Positions 7,587 to 17,259 of a stretch of 64,000 bases of DNA are shown piece after piece. The notes under the pieces were generated by a model. That model worked only from the letters and a program-made list of their open reading frames with translations, was not told the DNA's origin and made no database searches. This DNA comes from Pseudomonas alliivorans (GTDB lineage: Bacteria > Pseudomonadota > Gammaproteobacteria > Pseudomonadales > Pseudomonadaceae): positions 1 through 64,000 of the forward strand of contig NZ_JAFFZW010000009.1 of the NCBI RefSeq assembly GCF_017826695.1, in the 5' to 3' direction. A program made the translations under genes and the position numbers. The stretch's first letter is position 1. Every line of letters begins with the position of its first letter.

Positions 7587-9140
7587 ATGTCAAACCACGC
7601 GACACCTGCGCGTCTTCAGTTACGCCACATCACCAAACGGTATCCTGGCTGTCTGGCCAACGACGCTGTCGATCTGACCATCCAGCCCGGAGAAATCCAC
7701 GCGCTGCTGGGTGAGAACGGCGCGGGTAAAAGCACGCTGATGAAGATCATATACGGCGTGACACAACCGGATTCCGGCACCGTCGTATGGCAAGGTCAGC
7801 CACAGATCATGCGCAACCCGGCACAGGCCAGAAGTTTGGGCATCGGCATGGTGTTTCAGCATTTCTCACTGTTCGAAACCTTGAGCGTCGCGCAGAACAT
7901 TGCGCTGGCCATGGGGGCGGCAGCCGGTACACCGAAACAACTGGAACCGCGCATCCGCGAGGTTTCGCAACGCTACGGCATGGCGCTTGAGCCACAGCGG
8001 CTGGTGCACAGTCTGTCGATTGGCGAGCGGCAGAAGGTGGAGATCATTCGCTGCCTGATGCAGGACATCCGCCTGCTGATTCTCGACGAGCCCACCTCGG
8101 TGCTGACGCCGCTGGAAGCCGAAGAGCTGTTTGTCACCCTGCGGCACCTGGCGGCCGAAGGCTGCAGCATCCTGTTTATCAGTCACAAGCTGGGCGAGGT
8201 TCGCGCGCTTTGCCACAGCGCCACGGTGTTGCGAAACGGCAAGGTGTCCGGTCATTGCATCCCGGCAGAATGCTCGGACCTGGAACTGGCGCGGCTGATG
8301 GTCGGCGATGCCGAAGGACTGACGGCGCAGTATGAAAAAGTAAGCGGTGCGGCACCGTTTCTGCGGGTCGAGCGACTGGCGTGGCACAACCCCGATCCGT
8401 TTGGCTGTTCGTTGAAGGACATCAGTCTGGAGGTGCGCAGCGGCGAGATCGTCGGCATCGCGGGCGTGGCAGGCAACGGCCAGGACGAGCTGCTGGCCCT
8501 GCTCAGCGGTGAACAGGTATTGCCCAACACCCAAGCCGCCACGCTGCGGTTCGCGGACACACCGGTCGGCCATCTGCGGCCCGACGCAAGGCGCAAGCGT
8601 GGTCTGGCCTTCGTGCCCGCCGAACGTCTGGGTCACGGCGCGGTACCAGACCTGAGTCTGGCAGATAACGCGCTGCTCACGGCATTCCAGCAAGGTCTGG
8701 TCAGCAAGGGCCTGATTCAGCGCGGCAAGGTCCGGGCGCTGGCCGACGAGATCATTCGCCGTTTTGCGGTGAAGACGCCCGACGCCCAGGCCGCCGCGCG
8801 CAGCCTGTCGGGCGGTAACCTGCAGAAATTCATTCTGGGGCGAGAGATCATGCAGAACCCCAGACTGCTGGTCGCTGCGCACCCGACCTGGGGCGTGGAC
8901 GTCGGCGCCGCAGCTGCCATCCATCGTGCACTCATTGCCTTGCGCGATGCCGGCGCAGCGATTCTGGTGATCTCCGAAGACCTGGACGAACTGTTCCAGA
9001 TCAGTGACCGCCTCGCGGCCCTGAGCGGCGGACAACTTTCCGACCTGATCCCGACCGGACAGACCAGCACCGTGCAGATCGGCGGCTGGATGGCCGGTCA
9101 GTTTCAACATTCTCACACTCAGGCCCAGACGCCGGGTTAA
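7587..9140 (+). CDS. Purine/nucleoside-type ABC transporter, duplicated ATP-binding subunit
   Basis: A 517-residue ATPase with two fused ABC domains, as in RbsA/YufO-type importers. The first domain has Walker A GENGAGKS, signature LSIGERQKVE and Walker B LLILDEPTS. The second is degenerate in the usual way: GVAGNGQDEL in place of Walker A, and AAHPTWGVDVGA in place of the Walker B/D-loop, with an intact LSGGNLQKF signature. This pattern is typical of transporters served by BMP-family binding lipoproteins. Two permease genes follow at once (9152 and 10252), so it heads an operon. PAO1 PA0136-PA0138 is the matching cluster. The cognate binding protein is probably the BMP-family gene at 19171. 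Substrate is inferred to be a purine nucleoside or base. Confidence 0.9.
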   Translation: MSNHATPARLQLRHITKRYPGCLANDAVDLTIQPGEIHALLGENGAGKSTLMKIIYGVTQPDSGTVVWQGQPQIMRNPAQARSLGIGMVFQHFSLFETLSVAQNIALAMGAAAGTPKQLEPRIREVSQRYGMALEPQRLVHSLSIGERQKVEIIRCLMQDIRLLILDEPTSVLTPLEAEELFVTLRHLAAEGCSILFISHKLGEVRALCHSATVLRNGKVSGHCIPAECSDLELARLMVGDAEGLTAQYEKVSGAAPFLRVERLAWHNPDPFGCSLKDISLEVRSGEIVGIAGVAGNGQDELLALLSGEQVLPNTQAATLRFADTPVGHLRPDARRKRGLAFVPAERLGHGAVPDLSLADNALLTAFQQGLVSKGLIQRGKVRALADEIIRRFAVKTPDAQAAARSLSGGNLQKFILGREIMQNPRLLVAAHPTWGVDVGAAAAIHRALIALRDAGAAILVISEDLDELFQISDRLAALSGGQLSDLIPTGQTSTVQIGGWMAGQFQHSHTQAQTPG

Positions 9141-9151
9141 CGGAGCAAAAC

Positions 9152-10252
9152 ATGCTGCTTTCTCTGGAACCGCGCGGCCAGCAATCGCGCGCCATGTTGT
9201 GGTGCTCGCCCCTGCTGGCCGCCGTGCTGACCCTGGCCTGCGGGTCGCTGCTGTTCATCGCCCTGGGGCTCGATCCGTGGGTGACCTTGCACACCTTGCT
9301 GATCGCACCGGTCAGCGACCTGTACGGCCTGTCGGAGCTGATGGTCAAGACGCTGCCGATTCTGCTTTGCGCACTGGGTCTGGCGGTCGCTTATCAGGCC
9401 CGCATCTGGAACATAGGCGCCGAAGGACAACTGTTGCTGGGCGCTCTGGCGGGCAGCGCTGTGGCGGTCAACATCATCGAGATGGAAAGCCGCTGGGCGC
9501 TGGTGATGGTCCTGATCGCGGGCACACTGGCCGGTGCGGCCTGGGCCGGAGTAACGGCCTGGTTGCGCACGCACTTCAACGCCAATGAAATCCTCACCAG
9601 CATCATGCTCAATTACATCGCCCTGAACCTGCTGCTGTACTTCGTGCATGGGCCCCTCAAGGATCCGGCAGGGATGAACTTCCCGGAATCGGCGACCTTT
9701 GGCGATGCCAGTCGACTGCCGCTATTGATGGAAGACGGTCGCGCTCACGTCGGCGTTTACTTCGCATTGCTGGCGCTGGTGGCGGTGTGGGTCCTGCTGC
9801 AGCGCAGCTTTGTCGGTTATCAGATCAAGGTACTGGGCCTGGACAAACGTGCTGCCGGGTTCGTCGGCTTTCGTGAGAAGCGTCTGGTGTGGCTGGCCTT
9901 GTTGATCAGCGGCGCACTGGCCGGACTTGCGGGCGTTTCGGAAGTCACCGGCCCCATCGGGCAGCTGGTGCCACAGGTGTCACCAGGCTACGGGTATGCG
10001 GCAATTACCGTGGCGTTTCTGGGACGCCTCAACCCGATCGGCATTCTGTTCTCCAGCCTGTTGATCGCCCTGCTGTATCTGGGTGGCGAAAGCGCGCAGA
10101 TGACCTTGAACCTGCCGCCCGCCATCACCCAGTTGTTTCAGGGAATGATGCTGTTTTTTCTGCTGGCCTGCGACGTTCTGATTCTTTACCGCCCGCGCCT
10201 GAAGATGCGCTGGGCCAAGCGTCAGATGACGCCTGCCGTGGGAGCCGCGTGA
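9152..10252 (+). CDS. Purine/nucleoside-type ABC transporter permease 1
   Basis: A 366-residue inner-membrane permease of the branched-chain/ribose-type superfamily (YufP-like). It carries the family block IWNIGAEGQLLLGA near residue 80, which contacts the ATPase, then about eight hydrophobic segments, and ends with a basic tail. The ATG is 11 bp after the ATPase stop with GGAG upstream. Its TGA overlaps the ATG of the second permease by one base, which indicates translational coupling and a fixed 1:1 permease heterodimer. It acts with 7587-9140 and 10252-11178. Confidence 0.9.
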   Translation: MLLSLEPRGQQSRAMLWCSPLLAAVLTLACGSLLFIALGLDPWVTLHTLLIAPVSDLYGLSELMVKTLPILLCALGLAVAYQARIWNIGAEGQLLLGALAGSAVAVNIIEMESRWALVMVLIAGTLAGAAWAGVTAWLRTHFNANEILTSIMLNYIALNLLLYFVHGPLKDPAGMNFPESATFGDASRLPLLMEDGRAHVGVYFALLALVAVWVLLQRSFVGYQIKVLGLDKRAAGFVGFREKRLVWLALLISGALAGLAGVSEVTGPIGQLVPQVSPGYGYAAITVAFLGRLNPIGILFSSLLIALLYLGGESAQMTLNLPPAITQLFQGMMLFFLLACDVLILYRPRLKMRWAKRQMTPAVGAA

Positions 10253-11178
10253 TGGATATCGATCTACTGAGCAATATTTTCTACGCCATGGTGCGTTGCG
10301 GCACCCCGCTGTTGCTGGTCGCGCTCGGAGAGCTGATCTGTGAAAAGAGCGGCGTGATCAACCTTGGTCAGGAAGGCATGATGCTGTTTGGCGCGGTGAT
10401 CGGCTTCATCATCGCCCTGAGCACCGGCAATCTTTGGCTCGGTGTACTGCTGGCGATGCTGGCCGGCATGCTGCTCTCGGCACTGTTTGCGCTGGTTGCG
10501 CTGGTGTTCAACGCCAATCAGGTGGCCACCGGTCTGGCGCTGACCATCTTCGGCGTCGGGCTGTCGAGCTTTGTAGGGGCCGCCTGGGTCGGCAAGCCGC
10601 TCAGCGGTTTCGAGCCGGTTGCCATCCCCTTCCTGAGCGATATCCCGCTGATCGGTCGCATGCTGTTCGCTCAGGACTTGCTGGTCTACCTGTCCTTCGC
10701 CCTGTTTGCGCTGGTCGCCTGGGCGCTGCTGAAAAGTCGTATCGGGCTGATCATCCAGGCCGTCGGCGAAAATCCCGATGCGGCCAGTGCAATGGGCCTG
10801 CCCGTGTTGCGGGTTCGCACCCTCGCCGTGCTGTTCGGCGGCGCAATGGCAGGCTTGGCAGGCGCTTATCTGTCGCTTGCCTACACCCCGATGTGGGCCG
10901 AAAACATGAGCGCCGGACGCGGCTGGATTGCCTTGGCGCTGGTGGTCTTCGCCAGTTGGCGCGTATGGCGTCTGCTGCTGGGCGCCTACCTGTTCGGTCT
11001 GGCCAGCATCCTGCATCTGGTCGCTCAAGGCATCGGCCTGGCGATCCCGTCCAACCTGCTGGCCATGCTGCCCTATGTCGCAACCATCATCGTTCTGGTG
11101 CTACTGTCCCGTGACGCATTGCGCACAAGGTTGTACGCACCGGTTTCGCTGGGGCAGCCTTGGCGGGCGGGGCATTAA
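10252..11178 (+). CDS. Purine/nucleoside-type ABC transporter permease 2
   Basis: A 308-residue permease (YufQ-like) partnering the preceding subunit. It shows the conserved stretch GELICEKSGVINLGQEGMML near residues 24-45 and PVLRVRTLAVLFGGAMAG in the C-terminal half, with seven to nine hydrophobic helices. The start at 10252 overlaps the upstream TGA by one base. Nothing else follows in the operon: the next gene starts 204 bp later with its own ribosome site. The intergenic stretch contains GCTTGGCT and AGCCAAGC as an inverted repeat with a 14-base loop, a weak terminator candidate without a T tract. Confidence 0.9.
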   Translation: MDIDLLSNIFYAMVRCGTPLLLVALGELICEKSGVINLGQEGMMLFGAVIGFIIALSTGNLWLGVLLAMLAGMLLSALFALVALVFNANQVATGLALTIFGVGLSSFVGAAWVGKPLSGFEPVAIPFLSDIPLIGRMLFAQDLLVYLSFALFALVAWALLKSRIGLIIQAVGENPDAASAMGLPVLRVRTLAVLFGGAMAGLAGAYLSLAYTPMWAENMSAGRGWIALALVVFASWRVWRLLLGAYLFGLASILHLVAQGIGLAIPSNLLAMLPYVATIIVLVLLSRDALRTRLYAPVSLGQPWRAGH

Positions 11179-11382
11179 GCGCAGGCAGGAGGATTGGACA
11201 GGCAGGCTCTGGATCATCAGGCTTGGCTTGAGCAGAACCGTGAGCCAAGCTTGCTCACTGTCCATGGAACAGGCAATTCGTCACTCAACGGTCGGCTTTC
11301 AGTCTGAACGAAGTCGGCGACGACGTTGCCGAAACCGATACGGGTTCCCGAATCCTCTTTCAATCTGCCAAGGAGTTTTTTC

Positions 11383-12066
11383 ATGACGACCAAAACCGCG
11401 CTCATCATCGGTGCCTCGCGTGGCCTGGGGCTTGGGCTGGTTCAACGCCTGACCGAACAGGGCTGGAAGGTCACCGCCACTGTTCGTGACCCACAAAAGG
11501 CCGACAGCCTGAAGGCGGTCGAAGGTGTACGGATCGAAGCAGTGGACATCGACGACACCGCTTCGCTGGAAGTGCTGGTCCAGAAACTCAAGGGCGAAGT
11601 GTTCGACGTGCTGTTCGTCAACGCCGGGATCATGGGGCCTAAACATCAGAGCGCGGCTCAGGCGACGGCTGCCGAACTGGGTCAGCTGTTTTTGACCAAT
11701 GCGATTGCGCCGATCCGCCTTGCCGAACGCTTCGTCGACCATATTCGTCCGGAAACCGGCGTACTCGCGTTCATGAGTTCGGTGCTGGGCAGTGTTGCCT
11801 GCCCTGAAGGCGAGACCATGACGCTGTATAAAGCCAGCAAGGCCGCGCTCAACTCAATGACCAACAGTTTTGTGGTGCAACTGCCAGAGCCTCGTCCGAC
11901 CGTGTTGTCGCTGCATCCGGGCTGGGTGAAGACCGACATGGGTGGCGAGAATGCCGCCATTGACGTACAGACCAGCACCACCGGGCTGGTTGAGCAGCTC
12001 AATGCCTATGCGGGCAAGGGCGGGCATCACTTCATTAACTACAAAGGCGAAACGATTGCCTGGTAG
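11383..12066 (+). CDS. Short-chain dehydrogenase/reductase, unknown substrate
   Basis: A 227-residue classical-type SDR. The cofactor-binding glycine motif is GASRGLGLG at residues 9-17 and the active-site pair is YKASK (near 150). An NAG motif (NAGIMG) stabilises the central sheet. It resembles CsgA/YciK-like SDRs of unspecified function. AGGAG lies seven bases before the ATG, which rejects an upstream in-frame extension. It stands alone between the ABC transporter and the deaminase on the same strand, with 225 bp before the next gene. No role in purine metabolism can be read from the sequence. Confidence 0.85.
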   Translation: MTTKTALIIGASRGLGLGLVQRLTEQGWKVTATVRDPQKADSLKAVEGVRIEAVDIDDTASLEVLVQKLKGEVFDVLFVNAGIMGPKHQSAAQATAAELGQLFLTNAIAPIRLAERFVDHIRPETGVLAFMSSVLGSVACPEGETMTLYKASKAALNSMTNSFVVQLPEPRPTVLSLHPGWVKTDMGGENAAIDVQTSTTGLVEQLNAYAGKGGHHFINYKGETIAW

Positions 12067-12099
12067 GTCATGAAAAGCGGACGCAGAACGTCCTGAGCG

Positions 12100-12118
12100 G
12101 CATTCCCACGCAGAGCGT
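12100..12118 (-). repeat. REP-like intergenic repeat
   Basis: The reverse complement of this 19-mer matches 18 of 19 bases at 58767-58785 and is related to 30527-30543. It lies between gene ends and starts, outside coding DNA, as pseudomonad REP-type elements do. Confidence 0.5.
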
Positions 12119-12291
12119 GAGCATGCCGCCCGTGAAGCTTCCCCCACTCGCACGCGCAACTTGATTAAAAACTGACCACTTCAGTAAAATCCCCGACCTT
12201 GCCGAGACGATGTCTGCCTCGCACCCTGGATCAGCAGACAGGGCAACACTGAGCTGGCTAACCCTGAACCCACTTTCAGAGGAGCCGGCCC

Positions 12292-13647
12292 ATGTCCGCG
12301 ATCCGTATCTGGTTGAAAAACCCCCTTGCCGTGTTCACTGCCAATGACCTTGACGCCCGTGGCGGTCTGGTCGTGGAAGACGGCGTCATCACCGAAATGC
12401 TGGCGGCCGGGCAGCAACCCGCCATGCCCTGCGACCAAGTGTTCGACGCCCGCGAGCATGTGCTGCTGCCGGGCCTGATCAACACCCATCACCACTTCTA
12501 TCAAACCCTGACCCGTGCCTGGGCGCCGGTGGTCAATCAGCCGCTGTTTCCCTGGCTCAAGACGCTTTACCCGGTCTGGGCGCGACTGACGCCCGAAAAG
12601 CTTGCGGTCGCCAGCAAGGTCGCGCTCACAGAGCTGTTGCTGTCGGGCTGTACCACCGCTGCCGATCATCACTATCTGTTTCCGGATGGACTGGAGCAGG
12701 CCATCGACGTGCAGGTGCAAAGCGTTCGCGAACTGGGCATGCGTGCCATGCTCACCCGCGGTTCCATGAGTCTGGGCGAAGCGGACGGCGGTCTGCCACC
12801 ACAACAGACCGTGCAACAGGGCGAAGTAATTCTGGCCGACAGCCAGCGCCTGATCGAGACCTACCACGAACGCGGCGAGGGTGCGCAGATCCAGATCGCC
12901 CTCGCCCCCTGCTCACCGTTTTCCGTCACACCGCAGATCATGGCTGAGAGTGCTGCGCTGGCTGAAAAGCTCGACGTACGCCTGCACACTCATCTGGCCG
13001 AAACCCTCGACGAAGAAGACTTCTGCCTGCAACGTTTCGGTCTGCGGACCGTGGACTATCTGGACAGCGTCGGCTGGCTCGGCCCGCGCACCTGGCTGGC
13101 TCACGGCATTCATTTCAATCCGGGTGAAATCGAGCGCCTGGGTTCAGCGGGAACGGGTGTTTGTCATTGCCCGAGCTCCAACATGCGCCTGGCGTCCGGT
13201 ATCTGCCCGACGCTGGAGCTTATTGCTGCAGGTGCGCCGCTCGGGTTGGGTGTCGACGGTTCGGCGTCCAACGACGCCTCGAACATGATGCTCGAAACCC
13301 GGCAGGCGCTGTACCTGCAACGGTTGCGCTACGGCGCAGAAAAGATCACACCGGAACGGGTGCTGGGCTGGGCCACCAAGGGCTCGGCGCAACTCTTGGG
13401 GCGTAGCGACATTGGTGAGCTGACGGTGGGCAAACAGGCGGATCTGGCGCTGTTCAAACTCGACGAGCTGCGCTTCTCGGGCAGCCATGATCCGTTGTCC
13501 GCGCTGCTGCTCTGCGGCGCAGACCGTGCGGATCGGGTCATGATTGCAGGACGCTGGCGAGTGATCGACGGCCAGGTGGAAGGGCTGGATCTGCAGCAAC
13601 TGATTGCGCAACACAGCCAGGCTGCGCGAGAGCTGATCCAAGGTTGA
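12292..13647 (+). CDS. 8-oxoguanine deaminase (amidohydrolase family)
   Basis: A 451-residue amidohydrolase matching the PA0142 group, whose PAO1 member was characterised as an 8-oxoguanine deaminase; older annotations call it guanine deaminase or hydroxydechloroatrazine ethylaminohydrolase. It has the metal-binding NTHHHFYQTL near residue 64, HTHLAETLDEE, LAHGIHF and the catalytic GVDGSASND. Deamination of 8-oxoguanine would give urate. A GAGGAG box precedes the ATG at a good distance. It lies in the purine region downstream of the ABC transporter but is separately transcribed. A near-perfect 12-bp hairpin follows the stop. Cytoplasmic. Specificity for 8-oxoguanine over guanine or isocytosine is by family, not proven here. 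Confidence 0.87.
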   Translation: MSAIRIWLKNPLAVFTANDLDARGGLVVEDGVITEMLAAGQQPAMPCDQVFDAREHVLLPGLINTHHHFYQTLTRAWAPVVNQPLFPWLKTLYPVWARLTPEKLAVASKVALTELLLSGCTTAADHHYLFPDGLEQAIDVQVQSVRELGMRAMLTRGSMSLGEADGGLPPQQTVQQGEVILADSQRLIETYHERGEGAQIQIALAPCSPFSVTPQIMAESAALAEKLDVRLHTHLAETLDEEDFCLQRFGLRTVDYLDSVGWLGPRTWLAHGIHFNPGEIERLGSAGTGVCHCPSSNMRLASGICPTLELIAAGAPLGLGVDGSASNDASNMMLETRQALYLQRLRYGAEKITPERVLGWATKGSAQLLGRSDIGELTVGKQADLALFKLDELRFSGSHDPLSALLLCGADRADRVMIAGRWRVIDGQVEGLDLQQLIAQHSQAARELIQG

Positions 13648-13670
13648 GCCTCGGCCCGTGAAGCTGTGAA

Positions 13671-13700
13671 CGGATCGACACCTCCAGCGGTGTTGATCCG
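13671..13700 (+). terminator. Hairpin after the deaminase gene
   Basis: Arms 13671-13682 and 13689-13700 pair over 12 bp with a single G-T wobble around a 6-base loop, 24 bp after the stop. There is no T tract, so it may stabilise the mRNA end or act weakly as a terminator. Confidence 0.45.
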
Positions 13701-13985
13701 CTAGCGTGTCGCTTCCCACAGCCGCCAGGCGAGACATCGTGTCTACAAGCCCGCCCTCTTCAAACCGTCCCGAAGACGACAAAAGTCTGCTGCACCTGCT
13801 GCCGGGGCTGGCCTGGCAACTCATGCTGTTGATAGGGCCTGCCGCCCTGCTCACGATGCTGCCGCATGCCCTGGGTCCATTGACTGCCCAAGCCCCCGTG
13901 GAGGCGGCTTGCCGACGATGGCGTCAGTTCCGTCGTCGCTATGTCGCCTCAGGAAAAGCTGGGCACGATACGCGTAGAGCCCGGC
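13701..13985. other. Intergenic region between convergent deaminase and antiporter genes
   Basis: The 338-bp gap from 13648 holds the hairpin above and one weak frame from GTG 13739 to 14011 (90 codons). Its product would have one hydrophobic segment and a basic tail, and it would overlap the end of the antiporter gene on the other strand. It has no clear ribosome site and no recognised domain. I regard it as a decayed gene or noise. Confidence 0.4.
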
Positions 13986-15077
13986 TCACACCCCCAGACA
14001 CGACAACATGATGAACGTCGCGAACAACACGAAGTGGGTCATGCCCTCAATCGCGTTGGTTTCGCCGTCATTGAGGTTGATCGCGCTGACCAGCAGGGTG
14101 ATCGCAATCATCACGGTCTGCACTGGCGTCATGGCCATCTGGAAAGGCTGGCCGCTGTAGAGCGCCATGGCTTCCATCACCGGAACGGTCAGAATTACCG
14201 TGGACAGCGACGCACCCAGCGCGATGTTGACCACTGACTGCATGCGGTTGGCCAGTGCCGCACGCAGTGCCGTCAGGATTTCAGGCGACGCGGAAATGGC
14301 GGCGACCAGAATCGCAGTCATGACCGGCGGCGCGCCAGTGCCTTCAAGCCCGAGGTCGACGGTCTTGGACATGACCTCCGCCAGCGCACCGATGACCACG
14401 ACACCGACCACCAAAGTGGCGATGGAACGGGTCAGGTTGACCGGCTCGGCATGCTCTTCGGGCTGATCCTTGCGCTTTTTCTTGTCCGGATAGCTGTAGC
14501 TGAAGAAGTAGCTGTGCGGTCCGACCTGCATGCGCAGGAACAGGGTATAGAGCAGAATCATCGCGCCGATGGTGAAGGCCGAATACAGCTTCCAGTTCGC
14601 TTCGGGGATGAACTCGGGGACGATCATGGACACGCCCATGGCAGTCATGATCATCACGCTGTAAGTGCGCGCCGAATCATCGTTGTACGACTGCTCGCCA
14701 TGCTTGATACCGCCCATCAGCGCGGCCAGACCCAGGATGCCGTTGATGTCGAGCATCACAGCGGAATAGATGGTGTCGCGCACCAGCGTCGGTGATGGCT
14801 CGTTGCTCATCATGATCGCCAGGATCACGACTTCAACCAGCACCGCCGACAGCGTCAGGATCATCGTGCCGTATGGATCACCCACTTTCTCGGCGAGCAT
14901 TTCAGCGTGATGCGCTACCCGCAACGATGCGCACACAATGAAGCCGACCAACGCAAGACCGGCCACCAGGGCAACCATCTGGCCATTGCCCAGCAGCGTG
15001 TGCTCCATCGGATAGGCGACGAAGGTGGCGATGATCGCCAGTAGTAAAAACTTTTCCTGCTTGAGCAAAGCGCCCAT
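13986..15077 (-). CDS. chaA: Ca2+/H+ (cation/proton) antiporter, ChaA family
   Basis: A 363-residue inner-membrane antiporter of the CaCA superfamily. The two conserved acidic repeats are visible: AEKVGDPYGTMILTLSAVLVE in the first half and ISASPEILTALRAALANR in the second, each within a hydrophobic helix. A charged cytoplasmic loop (KKKRKDQPEEHAEP) separates the halves. It likely exports Ca2+, Na+ or K+ in exchange for protons. The ATG at 15077 is chosen because GGGGA sits six bases upstream; a longer frame to 15104 has no such support. It is divergent from fecB (272 bp between starts) and convergent with the deaminase. No functional link to either neighbour is evident. Confidence 0.85.
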   Translation of the reverse strand: MGALLKQEKFLLLAIIATFVAYPMEHTLLGNGQMVALVAGLALVGFIVCASLRVAHHAEMLAEKVGDPYGTMILTLSAVLVEVVILAIMMSNEPSPTLVRDTIYSAVMLDINGILGLAALMGGIKHGEQSYNDDSARTYSVMIMTAMGVSMIVPEFIPEANWKLYSAFTIGAMILLYTLFLRMQVGPHSYFFSYSYPDKKKRKDQPEEHAEPVNLTRSIATLVVGVVVIGALAEVMSKTVDLGLEGTGAPPVMTAILVAAISASPEILTALRAALANRMQSVVNIALGASLSTVILTVPVMEAMALYSGQPFQMAMTPVQTVMIAITLLVSAINLNDGETNAIEGMTHFVLFATFIMLSCLGV

Positions 15078-15348
15078 GTTGTTCCCCAAACCCTTGCGAC
15101 ACATCGCCGCGGATGTATATGAAGGTGTCTGTCATTGAAGCCGTTCAGAGTGCAGGGTGTGACAAAAGGTTTCAAAAAATGCCCAGAATGAGAACGACAC
15201 CCACGCGTAAATGACTTTTGATCCCGTCGTCACGATGTGAAATAGTGCCCGCCGTTTTCTCCGCGACCGTTCTGGCGCGCCTGTTTCGCGACCAGCGTTG
15301 CGTGAATGGGTTTTCGCGATTCCGTTTCAGTAACAAAGGACATTCGCC

Positions 15349-16269
15349 ATGCGTGGTTTTCGACTGACATCTCTGCTGGCCGGCAGTCTGCTGGCGGCCC
15401 TGGCCTGCTCAATTCAGGCAGCGCCTATCGACATTGATGACGGCCAGCACAAGGTTCACTTGCCCGATGCGCCCAAGCGGGTGGTGGTGCTGGAGTTTTC
15501 CTTTCTCGACAGTCTGGCCTCGGTCGGCGTGACGCCCGTGGGCGCTGCGGACGATGGCGATGCCAACCGCGTACTGCCCAAGGCACGCAAGGCCATTGGC
15601 GAATGGCAGTCGGTTGGCCTTCGCTCGCAGCCCAATATCGAAGTCATCGCACGCCTGAAGCCGGATCTGATCATTGCTGACCTGGGGCGTCATCAGGCGC
15701 TGTACAACGATCTGAACAGTCTGGCCCCCACATTGATGCTGCCGTCGCGCGGTGAGGACTATGAAGGCAGCCTGAAATCTGCCGAACTGATTGGCACAGC
15801 GCTCGGCAGAGGCCCACAGATGCAGGCACGTATCGCTGAAAACCGCGAGCACCTGAAAGCCGTGGCGGCGCAGATACCGGCCGACACCAAGGTGCTGTTC
15901 GGCGTCGCCCGTGAGGACAGCTTCTCGGTACACGGCCCGCACGCTTACGCAGGCAGCGTGTTGAAGGCCATCGGTTTGCAGGTGCCTGAAGTGCGCAAGA
16001 ACGCCGCGCCGACCGAGTTCGTCAGCCTTGAGCAATTGCTGGCGCTGGATCCTGGCTGGCTGCTGGTCGGTCATTATCGTCGCCCGAGTCTGGTAGACAG
16101 CTGGAGCAAGCAGCCGCTGTGGCAGGTGCTGAGTGCGGTGCGCAACAAGCAGGTGGCCGAAGTGGATGGCGACAGCTGGGCGCGTAATCGCGGGGTCATG
16201 GCGTCCGAACAGATCGCCGATGACGCACTTGCAGTTCTCAAGGGCGGCAAGGCCGTGATCAATCCTTAA
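15349..16269 (+). CDS. fecB: Ferric citrate ABC transporter, periplasmic binding protein
   Basis: A 306-residue periplasmic binding protein. Residues 1-24 form a signal peptide ending in QAA. The mature part follows E. coli FecB closely in the recalled sequence: RVVVLEFSFLDSLASVGV, then PVGAADDGDANRVLP, WQSVG, KPDLIIAD, LEQLLALDPGWLLVGHYR and PLWQ. It carries ferric citrate (or its iron) from the outer membrane to FecCD. It is the first gene of fecBCDE; fecC begins on the base after its stop. AAGGA precedes the ATG. I see no clear Fur box in the 272-bp divergent region. Confidence 0.92.
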   Translation: MRGFRLTSLLAGSLLAALACSIQAAPIDIDDGQHKVHLPDAPKRVVVLEFSFLDSLASVGVTPVGAADDGDANRVLPKARKAIGEWQSVGLRSQPNIEVIARLKPDLIIADLGRHQALYNDLNSLAPTLMLPSRGEDYEGSLKSAELIGTALGRGPQMQARIAENREHLKAVAAQIPADTKVLFGVAREDSFSVHGPHAYAGSVLKAIGLQVPEVRKNAAPTEFVSLEQLLALDPGWLLVGHYRRPSLVDSWSKQPLWQVLSAVRNKQVAEVDGDSWARNRGVMASEQIADDALAVLKGGKAVINP

Positions 16270-17259
16270 ATGCGTCGCTGGCTGATGGCGAGCTTGATCG
16301 CCGCAGGTTGTCTGGGCCTGTTCTGGATGTCGCTGTTCGCCCTGTCGCCTTTCACCATCCGGCAGATCGACGCCTGGAACGGGCTGTACACGCTGGGCCG
16401 CGAGGGCGGCAACCTTGCCTACATCGTTGCGCAACTGCGCGTACCGCGAGCCTTGTGCGCGGCGCTGGTCGGTGCCTGTCTCGGCGTGGCCGGAGCCTTG
16501 ATGCAAGGCATCACCCGCAATCGGCTCGCGTCCCCTTCCCTGTTTGGTGTCACGGCGGGTGCAGCGCTGGGTCTGGCGTTGTTCTCCACTGGGCTGATTG
16601 CCCTGCCCTTCCCCGGCGGTGCATTGCTGATGACCTGCGTGGGCGGCGCCCTGGCGTGGATGACAGTGTTCAGCCTCGGCGGCGCGTGGTCGCCTGCCAC
16701 ATCCCAAGGCCGACTGGTGCTGGCAGGCGTGGCGGTGACGGCGTTATGCGCAGCGCTGACCCGCCTGACCGTGATTCTTGTTGAAGCCCAGGCGCAAAGC
16801 GTTCTGAACTGGCTGGCCGGTTCGCTGGCCAACGTCGGCGTTGAACAACTGCAGTTGCTGTGGCCCTGCACGCTGATCGGCGTTGTGCTGGCGATTGTCT
16901 GCGCGCCGCGCCTGAACCTGATCAACCTGGGCGAGGACGCTGCCCGTTCGCTGGGCGTACGCATCGGCGCGCTGCGCCTGCTGGTGTTCGTGGTCAGTCT
17001 GGTGCTGGTCGGTGCCAGTGTCTGCGCCGTAGGCCCCATCGGCTTTGTCGGCCTGATTGCGCCAAACATTGCCCGCCAATGGCTGGGCAACGATTACCGC
17101 TGGCTGATCCCGGTCAGCGCAGGATTGGGCGCTGCCATCGTGCTGGCGTCCGATCTGATCAGCCGCGCCGTGGCCTTCCCGGTCGAAACGCCGGCAGGCG
17201 TGGTGACGGCATTGATTGGCGCGCCGTTCTTCCTGTTTATGGCGAGGCGCGCACTATGA
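16270..17259 (+). CDS. fecC: Ferric citrate ABC transporter permease
   Basis: A 329-residue FecCD-family permease with about nine hydrophobic helices. Typical stretches are RVPRALCAALVGACLGVAGA, the LMQGITRNRLASPSLFGVTAGAA-like block (split here across 165-240 bp from the start) and VGPIGFVGLIAPNIAR near the C-terminus, which contacts the ATPase. The ATG abuts the fecB stop with no gap, and its TGA overlaps the fecD ATG as ATGA. These spacings show one tightly coupled transcript. It forms the inner-membrane channel with FecD. Confidence 0.92.
   Translation: MRRWLMASLIAAGCLGLFWMSLFALSPFTIRQIDAWNGLYTLGREGGNLAYIVAQLRVPRALCAALVGACLGVAGALMQGITRNRLASPSLFGVTAGAALGLALFSTGLIALPFPGGALLMTCVGGALAWMTVFSLGGAWSPATSQGRLVLAGVAVTALCAALTRLTVILVEAQAQSVLNWLAGSLANVGVEQLQLLWPCTLIGVVLAIVCAPRLNLINLGEDAARSLGVRIGALRLLVFVVSLVLVGASVCAVGPIGFVGLIAPNIARQWLGNDYRWLIPVSAGLGAAIVLASDLISRAVAFPVETPAGVVTALIGAPFFLFMARRAL

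Noticed and set aside
13739..14011. 90-codon frame with one hydrophobic segment between the deaminase and chaA genes
   Set aside because: No ribosome site, no recognised family, and overlap with the end of chaA on the opposite strand; may be a decayed gene.
15078..15348. Fur box upstream of fecB
   Set aside because: Only a fragment resembling AATGAGAA (15188-15195) is seen, too weak against the 19-bp Fur consensus.
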